NCBI GenBank assembly: GCA_009936825.1
Contig: JAACDV010000174.1
Span: 1 to 6,655 of the forward strand
DNA from: Bacteroidota bacterium
GTDB lineage: Bacteria; Pseudomonadota; Alphaproteobacteria; Puniceispirillales; Puniceispirillaceae
DNA: 6,655 nt
Reading direction: 5' to 3'
This document shows, one piece after another, positions 1 through 5,422 of this stretch. Each line of letters begins with the position of its first letter. Position 1 is the first letter of the stretch. The position numbers and the translations under genes are program-made. The notes under the pieces were generated by a model. It did not search any database, was not told the DNA's origin, and saw only the letters and a program-made list of their open reading frames with translations.

Positions 1-117
1 AAAGTGTTGACCGTGCCAATAGTGCCAGAACAGCGTCCTAACCTCGCCAGCACGGGGCCAATCGAAAAAGAAAAAACCTCAAAATTTCTGCCAAAAGCCT
101 TTTTGCCGCAAAGGTAA
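1..117 (+). CDS. C-terminal end of an unrecognised upstream reading frame (5' partial)
   Basis: Frame 1 is open from the first base to a TAA at 115-117, giving 38 codons; the other two forward frames are broken early by stops. The encoded tail is rich in Pro, Lys and Glu and ends in LPKAFLPQR. It matches no domain I recognise. In many alphaproteobacteria the gene before the DUF2062 gene is a relA/spoT-type (p)ppGpp synthetase/hydrolase, so this could be a variable tail of such a protein, but I see no ACT-domain motif to confirm that. The stretch is short enough to be open by chance, and it is more AT-rich than the genes that follow. Confidence 0.35.
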   Translation, partial: KVLTVPIVPEQRPNLASTGPIEKEKTSKFLPKAFLPQR

Positions 118-119
118 AT

Positions 120-149
120 GTTACAAGGACCGCGTGCTGGTGTTATGCT
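120..149 (+). promoter_or_regulatory. possible sigma70-type promoter upstream of the DUF2062-pdxJ operon
   Basis: TATGCT at 144-149 is a 4/6 match to the -10 consensus and is preceded by TG one base upstream (141-142), an extended -10 arrangement. GTTACA at 120-125 is a 4/6 match to the -35 consensus, with an 18-base spacer. Transcription would start near 156 and leave a leader of about 85 bases before the ATG at 241. The placement just after the upstream stop codon fits an operon promoter. The match is by eye only. Confidence 0.3.
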
Positions 150-186
150 CCGGCGCAATTCACTCAAGTCCGATTTAATAAAGTCT

Positions 187-210
187 GGGCACCAAAGAAC
201 TGCCCCCCCC
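187..210 (+). other. leader segment with small hairpin and C8 homopolymer
   Basis: GGGCA (187-191) can pair with TGCCC (201-205) around a 9-base loop, making a 5-bp stem. The 3' arm runs into eight consecutive C at 203-210. The segment lies in the noncoding leader 118-240, about 30 bases before the chosen DUF2062 start. No T-run follows, so it is not an intrinsic terminator. A role is not evident. Confidence 0.3.
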
Positions 211-240
211 GAAAGATTGGCCTACCGAAAGACTAACATT

Positions 241-915
241 ATGTTCAAGCGCCGAAATAGACGTTCTAGATTAGAGCTAATTCGCACCCTCGTTTGGCCT
301 GCGCGTGGTTTCGGGCGTCTTTTTTCTTATATTTTGCAGCGCGTTAAGCGGATGTCGGGCACACCAACTTCGATCGCGATTGGGGCTGCTTGGGGTGTTT
401 CGGTTTCATTTAGCCCTGTTATTGGCCTGCATTTATTGCTGGGGATGATGTTGGCCTTTGTGACGCGCGGTAATATGTTGGCGTGTCTGTTTGGAACATT
501 AGTCGGCAACCCGTGGACGTTTCCGCTATTCTTTTATCTGGAATATCAGCTTGGCTCGGGGGTGATATGGTTTGCTACCGGTGAGACTAGCCAGATGGCA
601 AGTTCAATGCAGGCGTTCATCGGTATGTTTCTCGCCAATCCTGCGGCAACCATAGGCATATTGTTCGCCCCGATCTTGGTTGGATGTTTGATTTTCGGAA
701 TAATCGCCTGGTTTGCAACTTTTGGATTTGTCTATTGGGCGGTTAAGGGGTGGCGCGAACACCGAAAGCGCCGACTTGCCGCTGTTCGGCGGTTGCGCGC
801 TTCGGACGGGCCCCGGAATGACAATGACGCAATGCGGCGGGTAGCGGCAGCCAACGCTGCTGCTATCGCTAAGGCAGCTTCAGATGACGCAAAACGGGGA
901 GGGTCTGGAACATGA
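241..915 (+). CDS. DUF2062-family integral membrane protein
   Basis: This 224-residue protein belongs to the DUF2062 family, whose molecular function is not established. A basic N-terminus (FKRRNRRSR) and an amphipathic stretch precede a hydrophobic core. Likely membrane segments lie near residues 44-74, 77-112 (containing the family hallmark GNPWTFP at 89-95) and 127-168. The cytoplasmic-looking tail (171-224) is rich in Arg, Ala and charged residues and of low complexity. I chose the ATG at 241 because family members begin MFKRR-like and a GAAAGA purine stretch lies 8 bases upstream; an in-frame ATG at 118 would add 41 residues unlike the family, with poor SD spacing. The TGA stop overlaps the pdxJ ATG as ATGA. 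Its conserved place between a relA/spoT-type gene and pdxJ in alphaproteobacteria is suggestive, but its role is unknown. Confidence 0.85.
   Translation: MFKRRNRRSRLELIRTLVWPARGFGRLFSYILQRVKRMSGTPTSIAIGAAWGVSVSFSPVIGLHLLLGMMLAFVTRGNMLACLFGTLVGNPWTFPLFFYLEYQLGSGVIWFATGETSQMASSMQAFIGMFLANPAATIGILFAPILVGCLIFGIIAWFATFGFVYWAVKGWREHRKRRLAAVRRLRASDGPRNDNDAMRRVAAANAAAIAKAASDDAKRGGSGT
896..903 (+). promoter_or_regulatory. strong Shine-Dalgarno for pdxJ
   Basis: GGGGAGGG ends 8 bases before the pdxJ ATG at 912. It lies inside the last codons of the DUF2062 gene (Arg-Gly-Gly), so the low-complexity Gly-rich tail of that protein may partly reflect selection for this ribosome site. Together with the ATGA overlap it supports the pdxJ start. 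Confidence 0.7.
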
Positions 916-1688
916 ACAGCACACCAGAAAACGACAATAAAAGTGATAGCGGCTATCTTCGTCTTGGCGTGAATATTGACCATGTTGCCACTGTTCGCAA
1001 TGCGCGCGGCGGCGTTAATCCTGATCCTGTGCGCGCGGCTATCTTGGCCCAAGAGGCGGGTGCAGACGGCATCACCGCGCATCTTCGTGAGGATCGCCGC
1101 CATATCCGTGATGATGATATTGTGGCAATCCGTGAGGCGATTTCAATCCCGTTGAATTTTGAGATGGCTGCCAGCGAAGAAATGGTCGCCATAGCTTTGG
1201 CGGTGCGTCCCCACGCTACGTGTATCGTTCCCGAACGCCGTGAGGAGGTTACCACCGAAGGCGGGCTTGCCGTTGCCGGGCGTGAAAATGAACTGCTGTG
1301 GCATCTAGCCCCGATTAAGGAGGCCGGTATCCGCCTTTCGCTTTTTATTGAGCCGAAGGAGGATGAGCTTCGCGCCGCAGCGTCGGTCGGCGCGGATATT
1401 GTGGAACTGCATGTCGGGCGTTATTGCGATGATGTGGCCGGACGCGAAGCCGAATTTGCCCGTATTCAACGCGCTGCCATTCTTGCCGAGGAATTGGGAA
1501 TCGAGTGTCATGCCGGTCATGGTTTAGACTATGAAAACGTTGCCGCGATTGCGGCAATACCCCAGATATGTGAGCTGAATATTGGACATTTCCTGATTGG
1601 TGAGAGTATTTTTGTGGGGATGAGCGCGGCAATTGCCGAAATGCGGCGACTTATAGAGGAAGCGCGCGCTAATGCCCCCGATGCATAA
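912..1688 (+). CDS. pdxJ: pyridoxine 5'-phosphate synthase
   Basis: PdxJ condenses 3-amino-2-oxopropyl phosphate (from PdxA) with 1-deoxy-D-xylulose 5-phosphate to form pyridoxine 5'-phosphate, the last ring-forming step of the DXP-dependent vitamin B6 pathway in the cytoplasm. The 258-residue protein is full length and is a TIM-barrel of the PdxJ family. Visible signature blocks are LGVNIDHVATVRNARGG (18-34), HLREDRRH (57-64), NFEMA (82-86, with Glu84 matching the catalytic Glu72 of E. coli), VPERREEVTTEGGL (106-119), AGHGL (201-205, His203 matching catalytic His193) and ELNIGH (221-226). The first 14 residues before the barrel are extra and polar. The gene is coupled to the upstream DUF2062 gene by an ATGA overlap. 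In E. coli pdxJ also sits next to acpS, so the pairing is old and widespread. Confidence 0.97.
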   Translation: MNSTPENDNKSDSGYLRLGVNIDHVATVRNARGGVNPDPVRAAILAQEAGADGITAHLREDRRHIRDDDIVAIREAISIPLNFEMAASEEMVAIALAVRPHATCIVPERREEVTTEGGLAVAGRENELLWHLAPIKEAGIRLSLFIEPKEDELRAAASVGADIVELHVGRYCDDVAGREAEFARIQRAAILAEELGIECHAGHGLDYENVAAIAAIPQICELNIGHFLIGESIFVGMSAAIAEMRRLIEEARANAPDA

Positions 1689-1744
1689 TTTTTTCTTAAA
1701 TAGCGGAATGGGTTTAGACCTATCCGGCGGGGTATGCCGATTTC

Positions 1745-1752
1745 AGGAAAGG
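1745..1752 (+). promoter_or_regulatory. Shine-Dalgarno that decides the acpS GTG start
   Basis: AGGAAAGG ends 8 bases before a GTG at 1761. The in-frame ATG at 1734 has only a G-rich stretch that ends almost on the start codon, and it would add nine residues ahead of the conserved N-terminus. The site therefore favours GTG. A CCGGC (1724-1728) upstream can pair with GCCGG (1752-1756), touching the end of this site. Confidence 0.6.
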
Positions 1753-1760
1753 CCGGTTCT

Positions 1761-2186
1761 GTGATTGTCGGGATTGGCACTGATATTGTTGATGCAAGGC
1801 GAATTGCCGGATCACTGGACCGATTCGGTGAAAAATTCGAGGCCAGAATTTTTACCGATACCGAACGCATTGAGGCCCGGAGGCGCGCCGATCCAGCGCT
1901 TTATTTCGCCAAAAGATTTGCCGCCAAGGAGGCCGTCTACAAAGCTTTATCCGGAGCTGGAATTGACGGGCTGGGCTGGCGAGAGGCCGAAATCACCAAT
2001 GATGAACGCGGCGCACCGGTTATCGCGGTGACAGGCGCGTGCAAAAGGGCGCTTGAGCGACTGACGCCGGATGGTTATAACCCGACGATTAACATTTCGT
2101 TGAGCGATGAGCCTCCTTACGCGGTGGCCTTCATTACCATTTCAGTGGTTAGCCAACGCAAATCCATGGTGAGTGAGAGCAGATGA
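1761..2186 (+). CDS. acpS: holo-[acyl-carrier-protein] synthase
   Basis: AcpS transfers the 4'-phosphopantetheine arm of coenzyme A to a serine of acyl carrier protein, which is essential for fatty acid and lipid synthesis; it acts as a cytoplasmic trimer and needs Mg2+. From the GTG start the protein has 141 residues, close to the family norm. The N-terminus IVGIGTDIVD carries the metal ligand Asp8, and KRFAAKEAVYKAL (51-63) carries the second ligand Glu57. The C-terminal block reads ISLSDEPPYAVAF (112-124); most family members have His where Asp116 is, while Asp is usual in alphaproteobacteria. It follows pdxJ after a 72-base gap, the largest in the block, and its TGA overlaps the lepB ATG. 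The last dozen or so residues (from about 130) are an unconserved polar tail. Confidence 0.95.
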   Translation: MIVGIGTDIVDARRIAGSLDRFGEKFEARIFTDTERIEARRRADPALYFAKRFAAKEAVYKALSGAGIDGLGWREAEITNDERGAPVIAVTGACKRALERLTPDGYNPTINISLSDEPPYAVAFITISVVSQRKSMVSESR

Positions 2187-2917
2187 GTGACCAGAAAAAA
2201 GAAAACCGCTTTGAACCGATCCGCACTATTGTGATTGCCGGCTTGCTGGCCCTTGGCTTTCGCTCGCTGCTGTTTGAACCATTTAACATTCCGTCGGGCT
2301 CGATGATCCCCACGTTAAAGGTCGGCGACTATTTGTTCGTCTCAAAATTCTCCTACGGATATTCGCGCTATTCCTTTCCGCTGGCCTTCCTTCCCTTTGA
2401 GGGGCGCATTCTGGGCAGCGCGCCCGAACGCGGCGATGTGATCGTGTTTCGTCAGCCAAAGAATGAATCGGTGGCTTTTATCAAACGGCTGGTGGGCCTG
2501 CCGGGTGACCGGATTGAGGTCCGCAAGGGCATTTTGCATATCAACGACGCGCCAGTAACCCGCACCCGCAGCGGCAGCGGCACGGCGGCGGACGGATTTG
2601 CCGTCATGCAATATCTGGAATTTGAAGAGACGTTTCCGGATGGGGGAACCCACCGTATTCGTGAGATGACCGATAAGGGCACGCTGGATAACACGCGCGT
2701 CTATACCGTTCCCGAAGGCCATTTCTTTATGATGGGCGATAACCGCGACCGCTCAAATGATAGCCGGACCCCGTCGGTTGATATGGTTCCGTTTGAAAAT
2801 CTGATTGGTAAGGCGCAGTTTCTGTTCTTCAGTCACAATGGAACATCGCGCCTCTGGGAAGTCTGGAAATGGCCCTTTGCCATTCGCTATGGCCGTATCG
2901 GAGATGGTATTACTTGA
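2183..2917 (+). CDS. lepB: signal peptidase I
   Basis: LepB is the inner-membrane serine protease that removes signal peptides from Sec- and Tat-exported proteins on the periplasmic face, using a Ser/Lys dyad. The 244-residue protein has one N-terminal membrane anchor (about 13-31) followed at once by the catalytic domain. Motifs seen in order are PSGSMIPTLKVGD (37-49) with nucleophile Ser40, RGDVIVFR (83-90), AFIKRLVGLPGDRIEV (98-113) with general base Lys101, and GDNRDRSNDSR (185-195). The single anchor and compact size are common in alphaproteobacteria; E. coli LepB is longer, with two anchors. The ATG overlaps the acpS stop as ATGA, and the TGA stop overlaps the rnc TTG start, so its expression is likely coupled to both neighbours. 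Confidence 0.97.
   Translation: MSDQKKENRFEPIRTIVIAGLLALGFRSLLFEPFNIPSGSMIPTLKVGDYLFVSKFSYGYSRYSFPLAFLPFEGRILGSAPERGDVIVFRQPKNESVAFIKRLVGLPGDRIEVRKGILHINDAPVTRTRSGSGTAADGFAVMQYLEFEETFPDGGTHRIREMTDKGTLDNTRVYTVPEGHFFMMGDNRDRSNDSRTPSVDMVPFENLIGKAQFLFFSHNGTSRLWEVWKWPFAIRYGRIGDGIT
2868..2893 (+). promoter_or_regulatory. two mutually exclusive short hairpins upstream of rnc
   Basis: AATGGC (2868-2873) pairs with GCCATT (2879-2884) around the loop CCTTT, a perfect 6-bp stem. The same GCCAT (2879-2883) can instead pair with a second ATGGC (2889-2893) around the loop TCGCT, a perfect 5-bp stem. The second stem ends 6 bases before the rnc Shine-Dalgarno at 2900. The elements lie inside the lepB coding sequence (residues about 229-237), so codon constraints could have produced them by chance. 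A regulatory role is inference only. Confidence 0.25.
2900..2903 (+). promoter_or_regulatory. Shine-Dalgarno supporting the rnc TTG start
   Basis: GGAG at 2900-2903 (within GGAGATGG) stands 10 bases before a TTG at 2914 that overlaps the lepB stop. It lies within the final codons of lepB. The next in-frame candidate, a GTG at 2944, lacks a comparable site, and the in-frame ATG at 2869 would lie deep inside lepB. Confidence 0.5.
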
Positions 2918-3630
2918 CCGGCGATCCTGATAGAAATGCGGATGTGGCGGCGCTTGAGGCGCTGTTGGACCATAAATTTGCCGATCAGGCGCTGCTGCTT
3001 GAGGCGCTGACGCATTCGAGTGCCAATACAAATCTGGGGCCGGGCAAAAGCTATGAGCGTCTGGAATTTCTGGGTGACCGTGTTCTGGGTCTTATTCTTG
3101 CCGAGTATTATTTTACCGAATGCGCGGAAGGTGATCAGGGCGATCTGTCTTTGCGGCTTCATGCCGCCGCCCGTCAGTCGGCGTTGGCCGGGGTTGCGCG
3201 AGACCTGAACATTGCGCGCTATATCAAGGTGCAGTCCGGAATGGATGCCGCCTTGAATGACGGGGTGCTGTCTGATGTGATGGAAAGCCTGATTGCGGCG
3301 CTGTATATAGATGCAGGGCTGGAAGCCGCGCGCCGTTTGGTTAAAACCCACTGGCCGCTGGATCGGGGTTCGGTGACGAATGGTGATAAAGACGCCAAAT
3401 CATTGCTTCAGGAATTTGCGATGCAGCGGGGCGGCGAGGTGCAGGGTGAAAATGCTCTGCCAAAATACCGGCTGGTTGAAAAAACCGGACCTGACCATGC
3501 CCCCCGGATGATTTTTGCGGTGCATCTTGAAGGCTATCCTGAACAGCAAGCCAGCGGGGGAAGCCGTAAACAGGCGGAACAGCGCGCCGCCGCCTTGCTT
3601 CTTGCCCTTATTTCGGGCGCGGAGACATAA
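2914..3630 (+). CDS. rnc: ribonuclease III
   Basis: RNase III is a cytoplasmic homodimeric endonuclease that cuts double-stranded RNA, processing the rRNA precursor and regulating some mRNAs. From the TTG start the protein has 238 residues, near the family norm. The nuclease domain (about 12-150) shows ERLEFLGDRVL (48-58) with Glu48, Glu51 and Asp55, and DVMESLIAALYIDAG (121-135) with the metal ligands Asp121 and Glu124. The dsRNA-binding domain (about 159-234) has KSLLQEFAMQ, KYRLVEKTGPDHAP and GSRKQAEQRAAA. The stretch 79-92, usually of the form L-x-x-x-R-A-x-L-V-x, reads LSLRLHAAARQSAL and is divergent, though the catalytic acids are intact. The start overlaps the lepB stop, and the stop directly abuts the era ATG. 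rnc-era-recO is a widely conserved order. Confidence 0.96.
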   Translation: MTGDPDRNADVAALEALLDHKFADQALLLEALTHSSANTNLGPGKSYERLEFLGDRVLGLILAEYYFTECAEGDQGDLSLRLHAAARQSALAGVARDLNIARYIKVQSGMDAALNDGVLSDVMESLIAALYIDAGLEAARRLVKTHWPLDRGSVTNGDKDAKSLLQEFAMQRGGEVQGENALPKYRLVEKTGPDHAPRMIFAVHLEGYPEQQASGGSRKQAEQRAAALLLALISGAET

Positions 3631-4620
3631 ATGCCTAAAAAACGGGAACAGCCTGAAACTGTGGAGAGCGACATCGAGACAAAAAATCTTGAAGAGGACG
3701 GACATTCTGATTCCGGGGCAGCGCATCAGACGCGAGCTGGGTGTGTCGCGCTGATCGGGGCGCCGAATGCAGGTAAATCAACCTTGATGAATGCCATGGT
3801 TGGATCAAAAGTGTCGATCGTGACACCCAAGGTGCAGACCACGCGCAGCCGGATTCGCGGTATCGCCATGGAGAATAATGCGCAGATTATTTTCATCGAT
3901 ACCCCGGGAATTTTCAAGCCTAAGCGCCGCCTCGACCGTGCCATGGTTCATGCTGCCTGGAGGGGCGCGGAAGATGGTGATGTTGTCCTGCTTTTGCATG
4001 ATTGCGCGCGGCGCGTGATAGATGATGATACGCACACAATCGTTAAACAGCTGGCCACGACGGGCCGCCGGGCCTCGCTGGTTCTGAACAAGATTGATCT
4101 TGCCCCGCAGGAACGCCTGCTAACCCGGGCCGATGAGCTGTCCAAAGCCTATGATTTTGAGCGCATTTTCATGGTTTCTGCGGAAACGGGAAATGGCATT
4201 GAAGATCTGAAAACTTGGCTTGCCGAGCAAATGCCGGCCAGCCCTTATCTGTTTGATCCCGAAGACCTGTCCGACATGCCGCTTCGTCTTCTGGCAGCCG
4301 AAATGATGCGCGAAAAGCTGTTCTTGAACCTGCATCAGGAACTTCCCTATCAGTTGACCGTCGAAACTGAAAAATGGGAAGAGTTTGAAGATGGCAGCGC
4401 CGCCGTTCACCTGACGGTGTATGTGGCGCGCGATGGCCACCGGGGAATCATTCTTGGCAAGCAGGGCCAGACCATCAAGCGTGTCGGCACAGCCGCGCGG
4501 GTGGAACTGGAAGAGGCACTGGGGCGCCGGATTCATCTGCTCAGCCATGTAAAAGTGCGCAAGGACTGGATGGATGATGCGGCGCGCTATACGGTTTGGG
4601 ATCTGGATTACGATGCCTGA
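3631..4620 (+). CDS. era: GTPase Era, ribosome assembly factor
   Basis: Era binds the 3' end of 16S rRNA and couples 30S subunit maturation to GTP hydrolysis. The 329-residue protein has an N-terminal G domain: G1 GAPNAGKS (43-50), G2 in QTTRSRIRG (69-77), G3 DTPG (90-93), G4 NKID (153-156) and G5 SAETG (183-187). The C-terminal type II KH domain includes GHRGIILGKQGQTIKRVG (269-286) and ends HVKVRKDWMDD (306-316). About 34 polar, mostly acidic residues precede the G domain, making it longer than the roughly 300-residue norm. The ATG directly follows the rnc TAA and has GGAG at 3621-3624, which supports the long form; a GTG at 3661 is the only other early candidate I see. The end overlaps recO by 8 bases. 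Confidence 0.97.
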   Translation: MPKKREQPETVESDIETKNLEEDGHSDSGAAHQTRAGCVALIGAPNAGKSTLMNAMVGSKVSIVTPKVQTTRSRIRGIAMENNAQIIFIDTPGIFKPKRRLDRAMVHAAWRGAEDGDVVLLLHDCARRVIDDDTHTIVKQLATTGRRASLVLNKIDLAPQERLLTRADELSKAYDFERIFMVSAETGNGIEDLKTWLAEQMPASPYLFDPEDLSDMPLRLLAAEMMREKLFLNLHQELPYQLTVETEKWEEFEDGSAAVHLTVYVARDGHRGIILGKQGQTIKRVGTAARVELEEALGRRIHLLSHVKVRKDWMDDAARYTVWDLDYDA

Positions 4621-5359
4621 ATGGGCTGAAGATGCTCTGATTATATCGGTGCGCCCGCACGGCGAGTCTAGCGCGCTGGTGAATTTGCTGACTGCCGGTC
4701 AGGGGCGTCATGCAGGCCTTGTGCGGGGCGGGGCGTCATCGCGTCTTCGCGGAACCCTGCAGCCGGGCAACCGGGTGTCAGCGCAGTGGCGCGCGCGTTT
4801 GCCCGAACAGCTTGGCACGCTGCAGGTTGAGCTTGTCAAATCTGTTCCCGCGCTTTTTCTGGATGATCCGCTGCGTCTTGCTGGTGTAGCCTCGGCCTGT
4901 GCCTTGCTTGAGGGCTGCCTGCCGGAGCGCGAGGCACAGCCGGAGCTATTCGCTGCGAGTGAGGCGCTGTTTGATCTGGTGTGTATTGATGATCCCGAGC
5001 ATCGCTGGCTTGAGGGCTATATCCGCTGGGAGTTGGGATTATTACAGGCCGCCGGATTTTCGCTAAATCTGGCGAGCTGTGCGGTTACCGGACAGAGTGC
5101 GCGCCTTGCGCATGTCAGTCCGAAATCGGGCCGTGCCGTGGGTGAGAATGCCGCGGGTGAGTATGCTGGCAGAATGCTGGCCCTGCCGCGCTTTTTGGGA
5201 GGTGTCGCCTGCAACCGGCATGATTATGATGCGGGAATGGAGCTGACGGGACATTTACTTGAACGCCGTGTTTTTGCCGCTCATCACGCCGATTTACCGC
5301 CACAAAGGCGTCGTTTATCCGATATGGTGACTGGCATATATGGTGGTTTGACGGTATAA
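4613..5359 (+). CDS. recO: DNA repair protein RecO
   Basis: RecO works with RecR (and RecF) to load RecA onto single-stranded DNA bound by SSB, in gap repair and replication restart. The protein has 248 residues, the family norm. An N-terminal OB fold (about 1-80) opens WAEDALIISVRPHGESSALVN-like and contains GRHAGLVRGG (31-40) and LQPGNRVSAQWRARL (49-63). A helical C-terminal domain follows, with YIRWELGLLQAAGFSL (136-151) and CAVTG (156-160). The four-cysteine zinc motif of some RecO proteins is absent: only Cys156 and Cys200 occur in that region, as in other alphaproteobacterial RecO. I chose the ATG at 4613, overlapping the era stop by 8 bases; an in-frame ATG at 4574 would add 13 residues encoded within era and unlike the family. 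Confidence 0.94.
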   Translation: MPEWAEDALIISVRPHGESSALVNLLTAGQGRHAGLVRGGASSRLRGTLQPGNRVSAQWRARLPEQLGTLQVELVKSVPALFLDDPLRLAGVASACALLEGCLPEREAQPELFAASEALFDLVCIDDPEHRWLEGYIRWELGLLQAAGFSLNLASCAVTGQSARLAHVSPKSGRAVGENAAGEYAGRMLALPRFLGGVACNRHDYDAGMELTGHLLERRVFAAHHADLPPQRRRLSDMVTGIYGGLTV

Positions 5360-5360
5360 C

Positions 5361-5380
5361 ACCCCCAACGATTTGTGGGT
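5361..5380 (+). terminator. imperfect hairpin after recO (weak or atypical terminator)
   Basis: Two bases past the recO TAA, ACCCCCAA (5361-5368) pairs with TTGTGGGT (5373-5380) around the tetraloop CGAT. Seven of eight positions pair, with one C/T mismatch at 5365/5376. No T-run follows, so it is not a canonical intrinsic terminator. It could slow polymerase, protect a 3' end, or mean nothing. It does mark the break between the packed block and parC. Confidence 0.35.
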
Positions 5381-5401
5381 ACACTCGGTAAAACAACGAT
5401 T
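5366..5401 (+). repeat. 8-base direct repeat CAACGATT in the recO-parC spacer
   Basis: CAACGATT occurs at 5366-5373 and again at 5394-5401, starting 28 bases apart. Similarity continues loosely after each copy (TTGTG versus AAGTG). The first copy overlaps the hairpin loop and 3' arm at 5361-5380. A pair of operator half-sites is conceivable, but two copies of an 8-mer in 63 bases could also be chance. Confidence 0.3.
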
Positions 5402-5422
5402 AAGTGACAGGATGCTTAGCGG

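Noticed and set aside
732..1103. 123-codon minus-strand frame across the DUF2062-pdxJ junction
   Set aside because: It is antisense to both genes, including the pdxJ N-terminal signature; its Ala/Arg-rich sequence reflects the complementary strand.
1672..1694. Terminator-like ATGC/GCAT stem followed by six T after pdxJ
   Set aside because: The stem is only 4 bp and overlaps the pdxJ stop codon, too weak for a credible intrinsic terminator; acpS follows in the same direction.
1765..2031. 88-codon plus-strand frame inside acpS
   Set aside because: It is out of frame with acpS, which carries all the conserved motifs; no ribosome site or domain is seen.
2887..3351. 154-codon minus-strand frame across rnc
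   Set aside because: It is antisense to the RNase III catalytic domain, with low-complexity composition and no family signature.
4120..4548. 142-codon minus-strand frame across era
   Set aside because: It is antisense to the Era KH domain and G5 region, with no independent support.
4574..4612. Upstream ATG as an alternative recO start
   Set aside because: It would add 13 residues encoded inside the era C-terminus and unlike RecO; the ATG at 4613 matches the family N-terminus.
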